NCBI RefSeq assembly: GCF_030063365.1
Contig: NZ_JASISY010000002.1
Coordinates: 372,001-436,000, forward strand
DNA length: 64,000 nt
Source of the DNA: Cryobacterium sp. PH29-G1
GTDB lineage: Bacteria > Actinomycetota > Actinomycetes > Actinomycetales > Microbacteriaceae
Reading direction: 5' to 3'
Below the pieces are notes generated by a model. The model was given only the letters and a program-made list of their open reading frames with translations, was not told the origin of the DNA and made no database searches. Below are positions 43,854 through 54,101 of this stretch, in pieces. Within the stretch, counting starts at the first letter, position 1. Every line of letters begins with the position of its first letter. The position numbers were made by a program, and so were the translations under genes.

Positions 43854-45217
43854 CGCTTGACTCCAAAGAAAGGACCGACCTCAGCGAGGGTGGCTAGAAA
43901 CAGGTCGACCTCGTCGGTCGTGTTGTACAGGTATGTGCTCGCCCGGGTAGACGCGGTCACGCCAAGTCGACGGTGCAGCGGCTGGGCGCAGTGATGGCCG
44001 ACCCGCACGGCGATGCCGGCATCGTCGAGAAGCTGACCAACGTCGTGGGCGTGCACACCGGCCACATCCACGGCGGCGAGGCCGAGACGTTCAACGCCGA
44101 GTCCGGGGCCGAGCAGGCGCACACCGCCGATTTCGGCGAGGCCGGCGACCAGGCGCTGGCCCAGCTGGGCCTCCCACTCGGCGACCCGGTGCATGCCGGT
44201 CTCGCGCAGGTAATCGACGGCCGCGGCCAGCGCGATCGCCTGCGAGATGCGCTGGGTGCCGGCTTCAAAACGCTGCGGCGGCGCCAGAAACTCGGCTTTC
44301 TCCATATCCACCGTGGTGATCATCGACCCGCCGGTGAGAAAGGGCGGCATGTCGGCGAGCAGTTCGGCCTTGCCGTAGAGCGCGCCGATTCCGGTGGGGC
44401 CGAGCATTTTATGACCGGAGAAGACGGCGAAGTCCACGTCGAGCACCTTCAGGTCGACCGGCAGGTGCGGCACGGTCTGGCAGGCATCGAGCACAACCAG
44501 TGCGCCGACCGTGCGTGCCAAAGCCACCAGTTCGGCTACCGGGTTGATGACACCGGTGACATTGGAGGCGTGCGTGAAGGCGAGGAGTCTCGTTTTGGTG
44601 CCGACGACATCCGCTGCAGCCTGCAGGTCGAGGGTGCCGTCGTCGAGCACCGGAATGAAGCGCAAGGTGGCGCCGGTGCGCAGCGCAAGCTGCTGCCAGG
44701 GAATGAGGTTGGCGTGGTGTTCCATCTCGGTCACCACGATTTCGTCGCCGGCGCCGAGGCTGAATCGGCGGGCCGCCGGGCCACCGAGGCCGAGCGAGGC
44801 GTTGGAGAAGCTGTAGGACAGAAGATTGATGCCCTCGGTCGCATTGGAGGTCCAGACAATTTCATCGGTCTGGGCGCCGACGAACGCGGCGACGGTCTCC
44901 CGAGCGGCTTCGAACGCCTCGGTCGCCTCCACAGCGAGCGTGTGGGCGCCGCGGTGCACGGCAGCATTGCGCTGCTCGTAGTACTCCTGCTCGGCTTCCA
45001 ACACGCTGATCGGGTTCTGCGAGGTCGCGCCCGAGTCGAGGTAGGTAAGCGGATGCCCGTTCACCTGCTGGTGCAGCACCGGAAAGTCATTGCGAATACG
45101 TTCAATGTCGATGTTGGTCAGCGGGGCTGACTCGGCGTGCGGGGAACCGGGCTCGGTGGTTGCAGGCGCAGTGGTTTCAGATGGCGTAGCGGCGGACGAT
45201 GGTGCAAAAGACATCAT
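43850..45217 (-). CDS. sufS: SufS-type cysteine desulfurase
   Basis: This PLP enzyme releases sulfur from cysteine as a persulfide for SufU. The 455 residues include SGHKMLGPTGIGALYG with the PLP lysine (about 270), ATSQNP, NATEGINL and the persulfide Cys in GHHCAQPLHRRLG (about 410). The first 30 residues are a Ser/Thr/Pro-rich extension. The other suf genes (BCD) are not in the window. Confidence 0.95.
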   Translation of the reverse strand: MMSFAPSSAATPSETTAPATTEPGSPHAESAPLTNIDIERIRNDFPVLHQQVNGHPLTYLDSGATSQNPISVLEAEQEYYEQRNAAVHRGAHTLAVEATEAFEAARETVAAFVGAQTDEIVWTSNATEGINLLSYSFSNASLGLGGPAARRFSLGAGDEIVVTEMEHHANLIPWQQLALRTGATLRFIPVLDDGTLDLQAAADVVGTKTRLLAFTHASNVTGVINPVAELVALARTVGALVVLDACQTVPHLPVDLKVLDVDFAVFSGHKMLGPTGIGALYGKAELLADMPPFLTGGSMITTVDMEKAEFLAPPQRFEAGTQRISQAIALAAAVDYLRETGMHRVAEWEAQLGQRLVAGLAEIGGVRLLGPGLGVERLGLAAVDVAGVHAHDVGQLLDDAGIAVRVGHHCAQPLHRRLGVTASTRASTYLYNTTDEVDLFLATLAEVGPFFGVKR

Positions 45218-45311
45218 GCCTCAAGGATATTCCCTCACCCTGAACTCGGGCACCGTTCGGTTCCCCGACCGGGCGGTGGAAAACCCGCGGCCAGCGTGGG
45301 AGGCTTAAGGC

Positions 45312-45596
45312 GTGACCAAGACTGCCGAACACACGGAGCTACGCCAGGACGTGCAACTCGACCGACCGTGGGTGACACTGGTGTGGGACGACCCGGTGAA
45401 TCTCATGTCTTATGTCGCCTATGTTTTTCGCAGCTACTTCGGGATCACCCCAAAGCAAGCCGAACGGCTGATGCTGCAGGTACACAACAATGGCCGGGCC
45501 ATCGTGGCCAAAGGCAACCGCGAATCGATGGAACGCCACGTCGAAGCCATGCACGGTTATGGACTCTGGGCGACGCTGGCCAAGGTCGACGAATGA
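45312..45596 (+). CDS. clpS: ClpS, ClpAP/ClpCP adaptor
   Basis: ClpS delivers N-degron substrates to a Clp AAA+ unfoldase. The 94 residues contain [19 protein letters not shown] and [16 protein letters not shown]-type conserved segments. The start is GTG with GGGAGG nine bases upstream. It overlaps the DUF2017 gene by ATGA, the usual actinobacterial pairing. Confidence 0.96.
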   Translation: MTKTAEHTELRQDVQLDRPWVTLVWDDPVNLMSYVAYVFRSYFGITPKQAERLMLQVHNNGRAIVAKGNRESMERHVEAMHGYGLWATLAKVDE

Positions 45597-46144
45597 GCGA
45601 GCCCCGACGCTTCACCCCGCACGAGTCCGGCGTGCTGCTCGCGCAGTTCGAGCCGATCGAGGTGGATCTGCTCCGCCTGGTCACGAGCCAGCTCGTGGAC
45701 CTGCTCGAGGACGGCGCCGCCGATCTCGCCCTCGCCCACAGCGACGGCGTCTTCGGCCGTCTGCTGCCGGACGCCTACCATGACGATGACGAGGCGGCAG
45801 CCGAATTTCGCCGCTTCACCGCTCCGGATCTACTCGAACGTAAAACGCACAACGCACAGGTCGTGCTGAGCACGCTGGCAGCCGAGCTGCACGAACCAGA
45901 CCCGACCAGCACAGCGGATGCCGCCGACGAGGAACGCCAGCCGGTCACCATCAGCCTGGACAGCGACGCCGTGCAAGCCTGGCTACGCTGCCTCACCGAT
46001 CTGCGGTTAACCCTCGCCGACCGGCTGCAGATCTCTCCCGACGGGGTCGTGCACCTCGCCGGCGACGACGCCCCGTTTTTGCGCGAACTCTACGAATGGC
46101 TCGGCATGCTGCAAGAAGAACTCGTCTACGCGATCGACGTGTAA
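45593..46144 (+). CDS. DUF2017 protein
   Basis: The 183-residue acidic protein belongs to DUF2017, found beside clpS in actinobacteria. Its function is unknown; the pairing hints at a role with Clp proteolysis. The ATG at 45593 overlaps the clpS stop. The longer open frame upstream reads through clpS in another frame and is not real. Confidence 0.88.
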   Translation: MSEPRRFTPHESGVLLAQFEPIEVDLLRLVTSQLVDLLEDGAADLALAHSDGVFGRLLPDAYHDDDEAAAEFRRFTAPDLLERKTHNAQVVLSTLAAELHEPDPTSTADAADEERQPVTISLDSDAVQAWLRCLTDLRLTLADRLQISPDGVVHLAGDDAPFLRELYEWLGMLQEELVYAIDV

Positions 46145-46273
46145 CCGCAGCGGTTCACCCAGGCAAGACCCCCCACGCGGACACAATCGGGCCGGTAGCT
46201 TCACGTCATTATGTAATGCTCCGCGTGCGGTAACCTGCTCTATGAAATTGGCCCCCGCATTGCACGGAGACAC

Positions 46274-47134
46274 ATGGACCTCAGCACCCTGACCCAGGTC
46301 ATCGCCGCACGGCAGCGCAGCGACCTCGACGCGCTCGGGCCGACCGTGCTGCCGCTTGCCGGCGGATCCGAACTGTTCGCTGATCCGCGCCCCCACCTCA
46401 CCGGCCTCGTCGATCTGCAGGCCTTCGGCTGGCCGGCGCTCACGGTGACCGACGGTCCCAACGCCGGCCTCGTGATCGGAGCGACCTGCACGCTGGCCGA
46501 ACTGGCCCGGCTGCCGCTGCAGGCGGGATGGTCGGCGCATCCGCTGTTCTATCAGTGCTGCACGGCGCTGTTCGGCTCGTTCAAGGTGTGGAACGTCGCG
46601 ACCGTCGGCGGCAACCTGGCCACCTCGCTGCCCGCCGGGCCCATGATCACCCTCGCCGTGGCACTCGACGCAGAGCTGCTGGTCTGGCGCGCTGGCGGGC
46701 GCAACGAGGTCGTGCCGGCTCGTTCGTTCGTCACCGGCAACATGACCAACGTGCTCGAACCCGGAGACGTGCTGCGCTCGATTCACGTGCCACTCGCCTC
46801 GCTGCGGGCCGACACCGCGTACCGCAAGATCGCACTGTCACCGCTCGGCCGCTCCGGCGCGGTGCTCGCCGGGCGCTTGGATACCGCCGATACCGCCGAT
46901 TCGGGCAGACCGTTCGTGCTCACCGTGACGGCGGCTACGCTGCGCCCGGTGCAACTACGCTACCCTGCTCTGCCCGCCGCCGACATTCTCGCCCACGATA
47001 TTGCGGGGATCGACTGCTGGTTCACCGATGCCCACGGCGCCGCCGACTGGCGGCGCGCCATGGCTTTCCTGCTCGGTGAAGAGATCCGAAGTGAACTGGA
47101 TAGTGCGACGACCACAACAGGAGCCCGCCCATGA
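46274..47134 (+). CDS. Xanthine dehydrogenase FAD-binding subunit
   Basis: This is the medium, FAD-binding subunit of a xanthine-oxidase-family molybdoenzyme. The 286 residues have the FAD loop LAGGSELF (near residue 28), [10 protein letters not shown], and the second FAD motif [14 protein letters not shown] (near 111). Start ATG has GGAG upstream. ATGA overlap couples it to the fused Fe-S/Mo subunit. It lies upstream of guanine deaminase, supporting a purine role. Confidence 0.9.
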   Translation: MDLSTLTQVIAARQRSDLDALGPTVLPLAGGSELFADPRPHLTGLVDLQAFGWPALTVTDGPNAGLVIGATCTLAELARLPLQAGWSAHPLFYQCCTALFGSFKVWNVATVGGNLATSLPAGPMITLAVALDAELLVWRAGGRNEVVPARSFVTGNMTNVLEPGDVLRSIHVPLASLRADTAYRKIALSPLGRSGAVLAGRLDTADTADSGRPFVLTVTAATLRPVQLRYPALPAADILAHDIAGIDCWFTDAHGAADWRRAMAFLLGEEIRSELDSATTTTGARP

Positions 47135-50052
47135 TCTTCGAGGTCAATGGCATCACGGTCGATGCCATACCGACACCCGGCCAATGCCTGCGCACCCTGC
47201 TGCGCGAACACGAGCACTTCGAGGTGAAGAAGGGCTGCGACACCGGCGATTGCGGCGCCTGCACCGTGCAGGTCGACGGCATGCCCGTGCACTCCTGCAT
47301 CTACCCCGCCTTTCGCGCGGCCGGCACACAGATCACGACGGCGGCAGGACTCGGCCAGCCCGGCAATCTTGCCCCGGTGCAGCAGCGCTTCGTCGACGCC
47401 GCGGGCTTTCAATGCGGCTTTTGCACGCCCGGCATGGTCGTCACGGCCGCAGCCATCACCCCCGCCGATAGCACCAACGCCAGCGGCAGCGGCAGCGGCA
47501 GCGGCACTGCGGATGCCGATATCACCCTCGACGACCTGCCGCGCCTGCTCAAGGGCAACCTCTGCCGCTGCACCGGCTACCGCTCGATCACCGATGCCAT
47601 TCATGACCGGCATACCCCGCAGGGATCCGGCCAGACCGCGCCGCAGCGTGAGCACCAGAAGACATCGAGCCTCGGTCCGGTGCGCGCGACCGGCCGGGCG
47701 GCGACCAGCCCCGTAACGGCCGACCCCGCGACCACCGACCGCGCTGCTCGCAGCCGGCCTTCCGGCAGTGCCGGCACCGTCGGCACCTCCCCCGGCGCGC
47801 TCGCGGGCGAGCGTGTGGTGAGCGGGCTGGAACCGTACACTCTCGACGCGGTCGTCCCCGGGCTGCTGCACCTGTCCGTGCTGGGCAGTCCGCACGCACA
47901 CGCACGCATCCGCTCGATCACGACGGAGACGGCAGCCGCGCTGCCCGGCGTGCACCGGGTGCTCACCCACGCCGACTCCCCCACTACCCTGTTCTCGACG
48001 GCGCGGCACGAAAGCCGGTTCGACGATCCCGACGACACCCTGGTCTTCGACCGGATTCTGCGCTTTCACGGCCAGCGCGTCGCCGCGGTCGTGGCCGACT
48101 CGGTCGCCATCGCCGAGGCCGCCTGCCGGCTCATCGACGTTGAGTACGAGCTGCTCGACGCCGTGTTCGACCCGCATCTAGCCATTCAACCCGGCGCGCC
48201 GCTCGTGCACGGCGATAAAGACCCTGTTGTTTCGCGCCTGGCCGACCCTAAGCGCAACCTCGTAGCCGAACTGCACGGTGAATTCGGCTCTGTCGATGTC
48301 GGCCTCGCCCAGGCGAACACCGTGGTCTCCGGAAGCTGGCAGACCCAGCGCATCTCGCACACCCACCTCGAAACGCACGCCACCATGGGCTGGCTCGACA
48401 ACGACCGGCTGGTACTGCGCACCAGCTCGCAGGTGCCCTTCCTGGTGCAGAAAGAAATCTGCCGCCTGTTCGACCTCGACCCGGCCGGGGTGCGCGTGTT
48501 CACCGCGCGAGTCGGCGGCGGCTTCGGCGGCAAGCAGGAACTGCTCACCGAAGATCTCATCAGCCTCGCCGTGCTCACCACCGGACGCCCCGTGCAGTAC
48601 GAATTCACCCGCACTGACGAGCTGACGATCGCCCCGGTGCGGCACCCGATGACCATCAACGTCACCCTCGGCGCCCGCAACGACGGCCGCCTCACCGCCC
48701 TGAAACTCGGCGTGCTCGCCGACACCGGCGCCTACGGCAACCACGCGCCCGGTGTCATGTTTCACGGCACGAGCGAATCCGTCGCGCTCTACAACGTGCC
48801 CAATAAGAGAGTGGATGCCCAGAGCGTCTACACCAACAACCCACCGTCGGGCGCCTTCCGCGGCTACGGCCTCGGCCAGATCATCTTCGCGATTGAGTGC
48901 GCGCTCGACGAGCTGGCGCGCGAACTCGGCGTGGATCCGTTCGAGCTGCGCCGCCTCAACTCGGTGCGGCCGGGCGACCCCCTCGTGGTGACACACGAAG
49001 AAGGGCCCGATCTCGTGTTCGGCAGCTACGGTCTCGACCAGTGCCTCGACCTCGCCGAAGCGGCACTGCACCGCGGCAACGGGGCGTTGATACCGACCGG
49101 GCCACAATGGCGGGTCGGCACCGGCATGGCCTCATCGATGATCGCGACCACACCACCACGCGGCCACCGCTCGCAGGCATCCGTTCAGCTGACCGCCGGC
49201 GGCCGCTATCTGGTGCGAGTCGGCACGACCGAGTTCGGCAACGGCACCACCACCGTGCACGCCCAGATCGCTGCCACGGCGCTTCGCACCACCGTGGACC
49301 GCATTGACCTCGTGCACTCCGATACGGATGCCGTCGGCTACGACACCGGAGCGTTCGGCTCGGCCGGTGTCGTCGTGGCCGGCAAAGCCGTGCTCGCCGC
49401 GGCAACCGCGCTGGCCGAGTTGCTCGTTGAAGCTGCGGCGTCGTGCCGCGGCCCGGGCCCGGCTACCGATCCTCGCGCGGGCGCCTGGCAGCTGGAGCGC
49501 AACGAGCTGCGCTCGGCCGGCCAGATTCTCCCGCTCGACACCCTGGTGCACTGGGCCGAAGCGAACGACGTGAACCTGACCGTCGAACGGCGCGAAGACG
49601 GGGCGCTGCGCTCCCTGGCGTTCAACGTGCAGGCCTTTCGGGTGGCCGTGAACACCGCTACCGGCGAGGTGCGCATTCTGCAGTCCATTCAGGCCGCGGA
49701 TGCCGGCTTCGTCATGAATCCCGAGCAGTGTCGTGGGCAGATCGAGGGCGGGGTCGCGCAGGCTCTCGGCACCGCCCTGTTCGAAGAGGTCGTGCTCGAC
49801 GGCGCCGGAACCGTGACGACCCGGGTGCTGCGTAACTACCACGTGCCCCAGCTGGCAGACCTGCCGATCACCGAGGTCTACTTTGCCCAGAGCCACGACG
49901 TGCTCGGCCCCTACGGCGCCAAGTCGATGAGCGAGTCCACCTACAACCCGGTCGCACCGGCGCTAGCCAATGCGGTGCGCGACGCGATCGGCATCCGTCC
50001 CACCGAACTACCGATGTCACGCGACCGTATCTGGCGCCTGCTGCACGGCTAG
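47131..50052 (+). CDS. Xanthine dehydrogenase, fused 2Fe-2S and molybdopterin subunit
   Basis: Electron-transfer and catalytic parts are fused in 973 residues. Residues 1-170 hold two [2Fe-2S] sites ([11 protein letters not shown] and QCGFCTPGM ... CRCTGYRS) with a Ser/Gly repeat insert. A variable linker follows to about 225, then the molybdopterin domain ([35 protein letters not shown], ending with GAKSMSEST, which holds the likely catalytic Glu). Small and large subunits are usually separate genes in bacteria, though fusions are known. Xanthine is inferred from the neighbour; another purine or aldehyde is possible. Confidence 0.9.
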   Translation: MIFEVNGITVDAIPTPGQCLRTLLREHEHFEVKKGCDTGDCGACTVQVDGMPVHSCIYPAFRAAGTQITTAAGLGQPGNLAPVQQRFVDAAGFQCGFCTPGMVVTAAAITPADSTNASGSGSGSGTADADITLDDLPRLLKGNLCRCTGYRSITDAIHDRHTPQGSGQTAPQREHQKTSSLGPVRATGRAATSPVTADPATTDRAARSRPSGSAGTVGTSPGALAGERVVSGLEPYTLDAVVPGLLHLSVLGSPHAHARIRSITTETAAALPGVHRVLTHADSPTTLFSTARHESRFDDPDDTLVFDRILRFHGQRVAAVVADSVAIAEAACRLIDVEYELLDAVFDPHLAIQPGAPLVHGDKDPVVSRLADPKRNLVAELHGEFGSVDVGLAQANTVVSGSWQTQRISHTHLETHATMGWLDNDRLVLRTSSQVPFLVQKEICRLFDLDPAGVRVFTARVGGGFGGKQELLTEDLISLAVLTTGRPVQYEFTRTDELTIAPVRHPMTINVTLGARNDGRLTALKLGVLADTGAYGNHAPGVMFHGTSESVALYNVPNKRVDAQSVYTNNPPSGAFRGYGLGQIIFAIECALDELARELGVDPFELRRLNSVRPGDPLVVTHEEGPDLVFGSYGLDQCLDLAEAALHRGNGALIPTGPQWRVGTGMASSMIATTPPRGHRSQASVQLTAGGRYLVRVGTTEFGNGTTTVHAQIAATALRTTVDRIDLVHSDTDAVGYDTGAFGSAGVVVAGKAVLAAATALAELLVEAAASCRGPGPATDPRAGAWQLERNELRSAGQILPLDTLVHWAEANDVNLTVERREDGALRSLAFNVQAFRVAVNTATGEVRILQSIQAADAGFVMNPEQCRGQIEGGVAQALGTALFEEVVLDGAGTVTTRVLRNYHVPQLADLPITEVYFAQSHDVLGPYGAKSMSESTYNPVAPALANAVRDAIGIRPTELPMSRDRIWRLLHG

Positions 50053-50130
50053 CTACGAACGCCCAGTGAATTCTGTGGACTGCAGCGGCGGCGGGTTGTT
50101 TGCAAGGTTGCGACGATAAGCTCCGCAGAT

Positions 50131-51543
50131 ATGCATCAGTCACGGGGTTCGCAGGTTTTTCGAGGCCACATTTTTCACGTCGCCGGTGCTCCGACGGTCG
50201 CCGAAGCTCGCAAGCACCTCGTGTCGGTGCCCGACGGTGCGCTCGTGATCGCGGTCGACGGCACGATTGCCTGGGTCGGACCGTTCGCCGAGCTACCGGC
50301 GGCGTTCGCGGCGCTGCCGGTGACTCGAACCGGTTTTATCGTGCCCGGGTTCGTCGATACCCACCTGCATTTTCCGCAGACCTACACAACGGATGCCTAC
50401 GGTGGCGGTCAGCTGCTCGAGTGGCTCGACGAGTGCGTGTTTCCGGCGGAGTCACGGCTGGAGGACCCGGAGTTTGCCCGCAAGGTCGCGCACGATTTCA
50501 CCAAACGACGGGTATCCGTGGGCACAACCAGCGCCCTGGTCTTCGGGTCGGCGTTTGCACCAGCGCAGCACGCCCTGTTCGAAGAGACCCAGGCGGCCGG
50601 CCTGCGGCTGGTGAGCGGGCGTGGCATTCAAACTGTCGGCACCGACAGCGCCCGCGCCCTGCTCACGAGCGAGCAGGTGGCGATCGAGCTCACGGCCGCC
50701 GAAATCGACCGCTGGCACGCCGTCGACACCGGCAACGCCCAGACCGCGCTGCTGCAGGTCGCCATCGTGCCGCGGTTCAGCCTCTCGGTCACCCCGACGA
50801 CCCTGGCCGCATTGGGCGAGCTCTACGATGCGGTGCGCGGTCGCGGTGTCTATTTTCACAGTCATCTTAATGAGAACAACCGGCCGGGCACGGGCGAGAT
50901 CGACGCGGTGCGATCGGTGTTCGGCACCGAAACCTACCTCGACACCTACGACGGATGCTTTCTGCCGGGCTCGGCCCGCGGCGGCCAGTCTCTGCTGGGG
51001 CGCCGCAGCATCCTCGCCCACGCCGTGCACTGTCAGGACAGCGAGCTGGCCCGCCTCGCCGACACCGGAACCTCGATCGCGCATTGCCCGACGTCGCAGT
51101 TTTTTCTCGGCTCGGGCACGATGCCGTGGCGCCGCACGACCGCGTTCGGCGTGAACGTGGCCATCGGAACGGATGTCGGCGGCGGCGACGAATGGCTCAT
51201 CCCGCGGGTGCTCAACGACTGCTACAAGGCGCACCTGTCTGAGCCGGGTGATGCCGGGGTGGCGCTCGACCCGGCCGCGCTGCTCTTCACCGGCACGCTC
51301 GCCGGAGCCCGCGCGCTGGACATGGAGGACCGGTTCGGCAACTTCGACCTCGGCAAAGACGCGGACTTTCTGCTGATCGATCCCGACCGCTGGGAGCCGC
51401 TCGCGGTGGTGCTGCACAACGCCGTGCGCGCCGACGATGCCCGGCTCGCCGCCGAACAGACCCTGTTCGCGCTGCTCCTCGCCCTGCGCGAACCCGCGAT
51501 CACCGGAGTCTATGTGCGCGGCCATCGCGTGAACGTGGCGTAG
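50131..51543 (+). CDS. guaD: Guanine deaminase
   Basis: This amidohydrolase converts guanine to xanthine, the substrate expected for the upstream dehydrogenase. The 470 residues include metal-binding GFVDTHLHFPQ, HLNENNRPG, HAVHCQDSE and the Asp in GTDVGGGDEW, in family order. The start is ATG. No clear Shine-Dalgarno stands out. Confidence 0.93.
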   Translation: MHQSRGSQVFRGHIFHVAGAPTVAEARKHLVSVPDGALVIAVDGTIAWVGPFAELPAAFAALPVTRTGFIVPGFVDTHLHFPQTYTTDAYGGGQLLEWLDECVFPAESRLEDPEFARKVAHDFTKRRVSVGTTSALVFGSAFAPAQHALFEETQAAGLRLVSGRGIQTVGTDSARALLTSEQVAIELTAAEIDRWHAVDTGNAQTALLQVAIVPRFSLSVTPTTLAALGELYDAVRGRGVYFHSHLNENNRPGTGEIDAVRSVFGTETYLDTYDGCFLPGSARGGQSLLGRRSILAHAVHCQDSELARLADTGTSIAHCPTSQFFLGSGTMPWRRTTAFGVNVAIGTDVGGGDEWLIPRVLNDCYKAHLSEPGDAGVALDPAALLFTGTLAGARALDMEDRFGNFDLGKDADFLLIDPDRWEPLAVVLHNAVRADDARLAAEQTLFALLLALREPAITGVYVRGHRVNVA

Positions 51544-51559
51544 TGCGCATCTGCTCGTC

Positions 51560-51639
51560 GAGCCGTGAGTTTCGGCCCATTTTTCGCGCTTTTTGGGCCG
51601 GGACTCACGGCTCGGGAGCCGGAAGTCACGGCTCGGCAC
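51560..51639. repeat. GAGCCGTGAGT inverted repeat, copy 1
   Basis: GAGCCGTGAGTTTCGGCCC pairs with GGGCCGGGACTCACGGCTC across an AT-rich loop, and a third AGTCACGGCTCGG follows. A related cluster occurs at 56505-56614. Confidence 0.8.
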
Positions 51640-51724
51640 GATTGTCCTTTTGCGGGAACGCGTAAAACCGCTGCTTCCGCCCACCGATACGCTCCACGTG
51701 GGATGTGCGCCAATTCGCGGGGGT

Positions 51725-51955
51725 TACGCCAGTGAGCGGCACTTGTCGCCGTGGGCATCCGCTGGGCCAGGGCACACTTCGCGGGGGTACGCCAGTGCGC
51801 GGGACGTACGTCGACCGAGCCTGACCGGTCCCGCTCGCTGCGCTGGACCTGCGCCAGTACGCGGGAGTTCAAGGTTGGCGAGAACTCCCGCGCCACACGC
51901 CGCGCTGCACCTGCGCCAGTGCGTGGGAATTCCGCCTGCAGCGCAGTGGCGCAAC
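51725..51955. repeat. GCGCCAGTGCGCGGGAGTT repeat cluster
   Basis: At least four variants of a word near GCGCCAGTGCGCGGGAGTT occur, for example TACGCCAGTGCGCGGGACG, GCGCCAGTACGCGGGAGTT and GCGCCAGTGCGTGGGAATT, with an inverse AACTCCCGCGCC between. The inverse words AACTCCCGCGCACTCGCGC and GCTCCCGCGCATTGGCGCA occur at 18105-18185. Confidence 0.65.
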
Positions 51956-51984
51956 GCCCACGCGAGGCGAAAGCGGAGCCGCGC

Positions 51985-52187
51985 GGCGACTGACCGATGC
52001 GCGGATGCTGCGCGAGGGCTTCATCCACCTCGGCGCGGGGCAGGGTGGTCGCGGCCAGCCGCGCGGCATCCATCAGAGTGTCGGCGTCGAGGCAGGGAGC
52101 TCCCATCGCGACTTCGTTGGCCCAGCGCTCGACACCGAGGCAGGCATATAGCCGAATTCGCAGGTCCAGCACGTCAGAGGTCAGCAC
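51985..52187 (-). pseudogene. uraD fragment (OHCU decarboxylase N-terminal half)
   Basis: From GTG 52187 the frame reads VLTSDVLDLRIRLYACLGV, ERWANEVAMG, then PRAEVDEALAQHPRIG, the N-terminal half of 2-oxo-4-hydroxy-4-carboxy-5-ureidoimidazoline decarboxylase. Family resemblance ends after HPRIG, where the repeat cluster begins, and the C-terminal half is missing. UraD acts in uric acid breakdown, consistent with the purine genes around it. Confidence 0.7.
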
Positions 52188-52212
52188 GGTGCCCAATCTC
52201 GAAATAACATTG

Positions 52213-53064
52213 TTACCACGGCACCTCGAGTTCCTCCAGGTCTTCATACACCTGCGTAATGGCCGCGATGCGGGTGCGGGTCTCGCGCACGTGCACGCCC
52301 ATCGCACCGGTCGCGAGCAGGTTGATCAGGCTCATCGCGGCGGCATAGCTGTCGAAGGCGGAGTCGCTGTCGATCGGGCATTCCAGCCACACCGCCGCGC
52401 CGTCGGCGTGCCGCCGGGCCGAGGCGTCGGCGATCAGCACGAGCGGAATCCGTCTGCGCTGGATTGCTGCGACCAGCTGACCGAACCCCGCGGTACGACG
52501 ACGAAAACCGAAGAGAACGACCACGTCGTGCGGTCCGAGCCCGGCCAGGTCCTCACCGATCGACTGCCCGGGCAGCGGGGCAAGCCGCACGTTCGCACAG
52601 GCCTGCGCGAGTTGTTGGCGCAGGTGCAGGGCCAGCGGATAACTGCCCCGCAGCCCGATCACGACCACGTTGCCGGCGTGCGCGATCAGCCGCGCCGCGG
52701 CATCCAATCGGCCGTCTTCGAGGGTGTGCAACAGCAGCCGCAGATTTTCCTGCTCACCCTCGAGGTGTGTGGCCAGGCGCGACGGCGTGCCGGCGGATGC
52801 TCCCGGCCCACCGACCGGGGCACCGTGGCGGCGCAGGGTGCGTGCGTGTTCGCGCACCTCGGCGGAATCCTGAAAGCCCAGCCGGCGAAAGAGCCGCGAC
52901 ACCGTGGCCTTGGAGACACCGCTGAGCCGGGCCAGTTCCGACGCGTTGTAGACCGCCAGGTCGCTCAGGTGGTCGAGGATGAAGTCGGCCACCCTCTGTT
53001 CCTGCGGTGACAATTCGCCGTAGCGACCGTCGATGCGCTGCCCGATATTCATCGTGTCGGTCAT
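52213..53064 (-). CDS. RpiR/MurR-family transcriptional regulator
   Basis: The 283-residue protein has an N-terminal HTH (LSPQEQRVADFILDHL, SELARLSGVSKATVSRLFRRLGF) and a C-terminal SIS domain (VVVIGLRGSYPLALHLRQQL). RpiR proteins respond to phosphosugars or related ligands. It overlaps the damaged aminotransferase gene by ATGA, so it probably regulated the purine-catabolic genes here. Confidence 0.9.
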   Translation of the reverse strand: MTDTMNIGQRIDGRYGELSPQEQRVADFILDHLSDLAVYNASELARLSGVSKATVSRLFRRLGFQDSAEVREHARTLRRHGAPVGGPGASAGTPSRLATHLEGEQENLRLLLHTLEDGRLDAAARLIAHAGNVVVIGLRGSYPLALHLRQQLAQACANVRLAPLPGQSIGEDLAGLGPHDVVVLFGFRRRTAGFGQLVAAIQRRRIPLVLIADASARRHADGAAVWLECPIDSDSAFDSYAAAMSLINLLATGAMGVHVRETRTRIAAITQVYEDLEELEVPW

Positions 53065-53756
53065 GGCGTGGCCGCACGCGCGTCGAGCGCGGAGTCCGGC
53101 CCCTCGGCGTCGTACTCGTCGGCGAGGTGGAGCACGGCGTCATCGATGATGTGAACCGGGTCGAGGCCAAACGACCGGTACGCCGTCTCGAGACGGACGC
53201 TATTCTGATCGCGGAGCTGCCCCCCTTCGCTCTGCACTCCGACGAGCATCGCCGATCCGTGCACATGGTGCCGGTCGACCGCTTGTGGCAGGCCTTCGTC
53301 TACCAGCAGCCGGGCACATTCGCGGGCACCGTAGAGCATGGTCGTGGCCTCGGTGTGGTGGTTGAGGCGCTTGGGTCCCCAGTGGTCGAACAGCATCGAC
53401 AGGTCGAAGTAGTTGGAACGAATCGGGTTGGTCGACACCGGATCCCCCGGTTCGCGCAGGCCCGCCTCGACGCTGCTGCGCGCCATGATCGCGGCGGCGG
53501 CGCGCGGCGAGACCAGAGCGGCCTCGATGCCTGCCCGAGCGGTGCCGTCCACCAGCAGCGTGTGCTCATTCGCGGTGCCGAACACGCTGCGATAGAGCTC
53601 TTGCGTCTCGGTCATGTAGCTGGTCATGGCCGGGTCGAACTGGCCCACGAGCTGGGCTGCCATGGCACGCAATACCTGGGGATCCGGGTTGATCGGACCA
53701 GGGCCCCTGAGGAGCCGGGTGGGCGGGTTTATCGGAAGGCTGGAAATGTGTTTCAC
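53061..53756 (-). pseudogene. Damaged class V aminotransferase (ureidoglycine-glyoxylate type)
   Basis: The frame starts PPTRLLRGPGPINPDPQVL and reaches LLVDGTARAGIEAALVS, then jumps to SNYFDLSMLFDHWGPKRLNHHTEAT. The middle domain with the PLP-binding lysine is absent. The last 55 residues (from GGQLRDQNSVRLE) do not resemble the family and I do not recognise them. At 231 residues it is a little over half the normal length (about 400), so it is almost surely inactive, although the frame is open. GTG start with GAGGGA upstream. Confidence 0.72.
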
Positions 53757-53930
53757 TCCCTCGGCACCGGAAACAGCTGTTTCAAATGCAAGTTTAGGCA
53801 GCACACGTTTCACGCACGTTACGGGCGTGGAAATCAGCAACTTTCGCGTCTACAAGGAGCGAGGCGGTGCTGAAGCCGCTTCAACCGCTTTGCGGATGAG
53901 ACCAGCTCTCCCATCGACGCCGAGGTCTCT

Positions 53931-54101
53931 TCACTCCGAATTCTGGCCGTAATCTGCAACGTCTGGTTTTGACCGCGCAGCGTCGGCGATTTCTTCCTCC
54001 GGCCGCGGCGGGATGGTCTGGTCGACCTCGAGCTCGGGGATGGACGGCTCATCCGGGCCGGGAATGTGGTTCTGATGGGAGCGCTCGAAGTGGAGAGACA
54101 C
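53931..54101 (-). CDS. Small hypothetical protein, 56 residues
   Basis: The short frame starts with GTG, preceded by AAGGAG at ideal spacing. It encodes MSLHFERSHQNHIPGPDEPS, followed by IPELEVDQTIPPRPEEEIAD and an acidic end. The protein is Pro/Glu-rich, has no signal peptide or membrane segment, and matches no family I know. The good ribosome-binding site and non-random composition argue that it is a real gene. Confidence 0.55.
   Translation of the reverse strand: MSLHFERSHQNHIPGPDEPSIPELEVDQTIPPRPEEEIADAARSKPDVADYGQNSE

Larger units (their letters stand above)
51544..51984. other. Gene-free interval with two repeat families
   Basis: Between guanine deaminase and the uraD fragment. The left part (51560-51639) is an inverted repeat built on GAGCCGTGAGT. 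The rest (about 51720-51960) holds several variants of GCGCCAGTGCGCGGGAGTT in both orientations. No open frame here has recognisable protein homology. Confidence 0.7.

Noticed and set aside
45137-45592. N-terminal extension of the DUF2017 protein
   Set aside because: It is clpS and its leader in another frame; the ATGA overlap gives the proper start.
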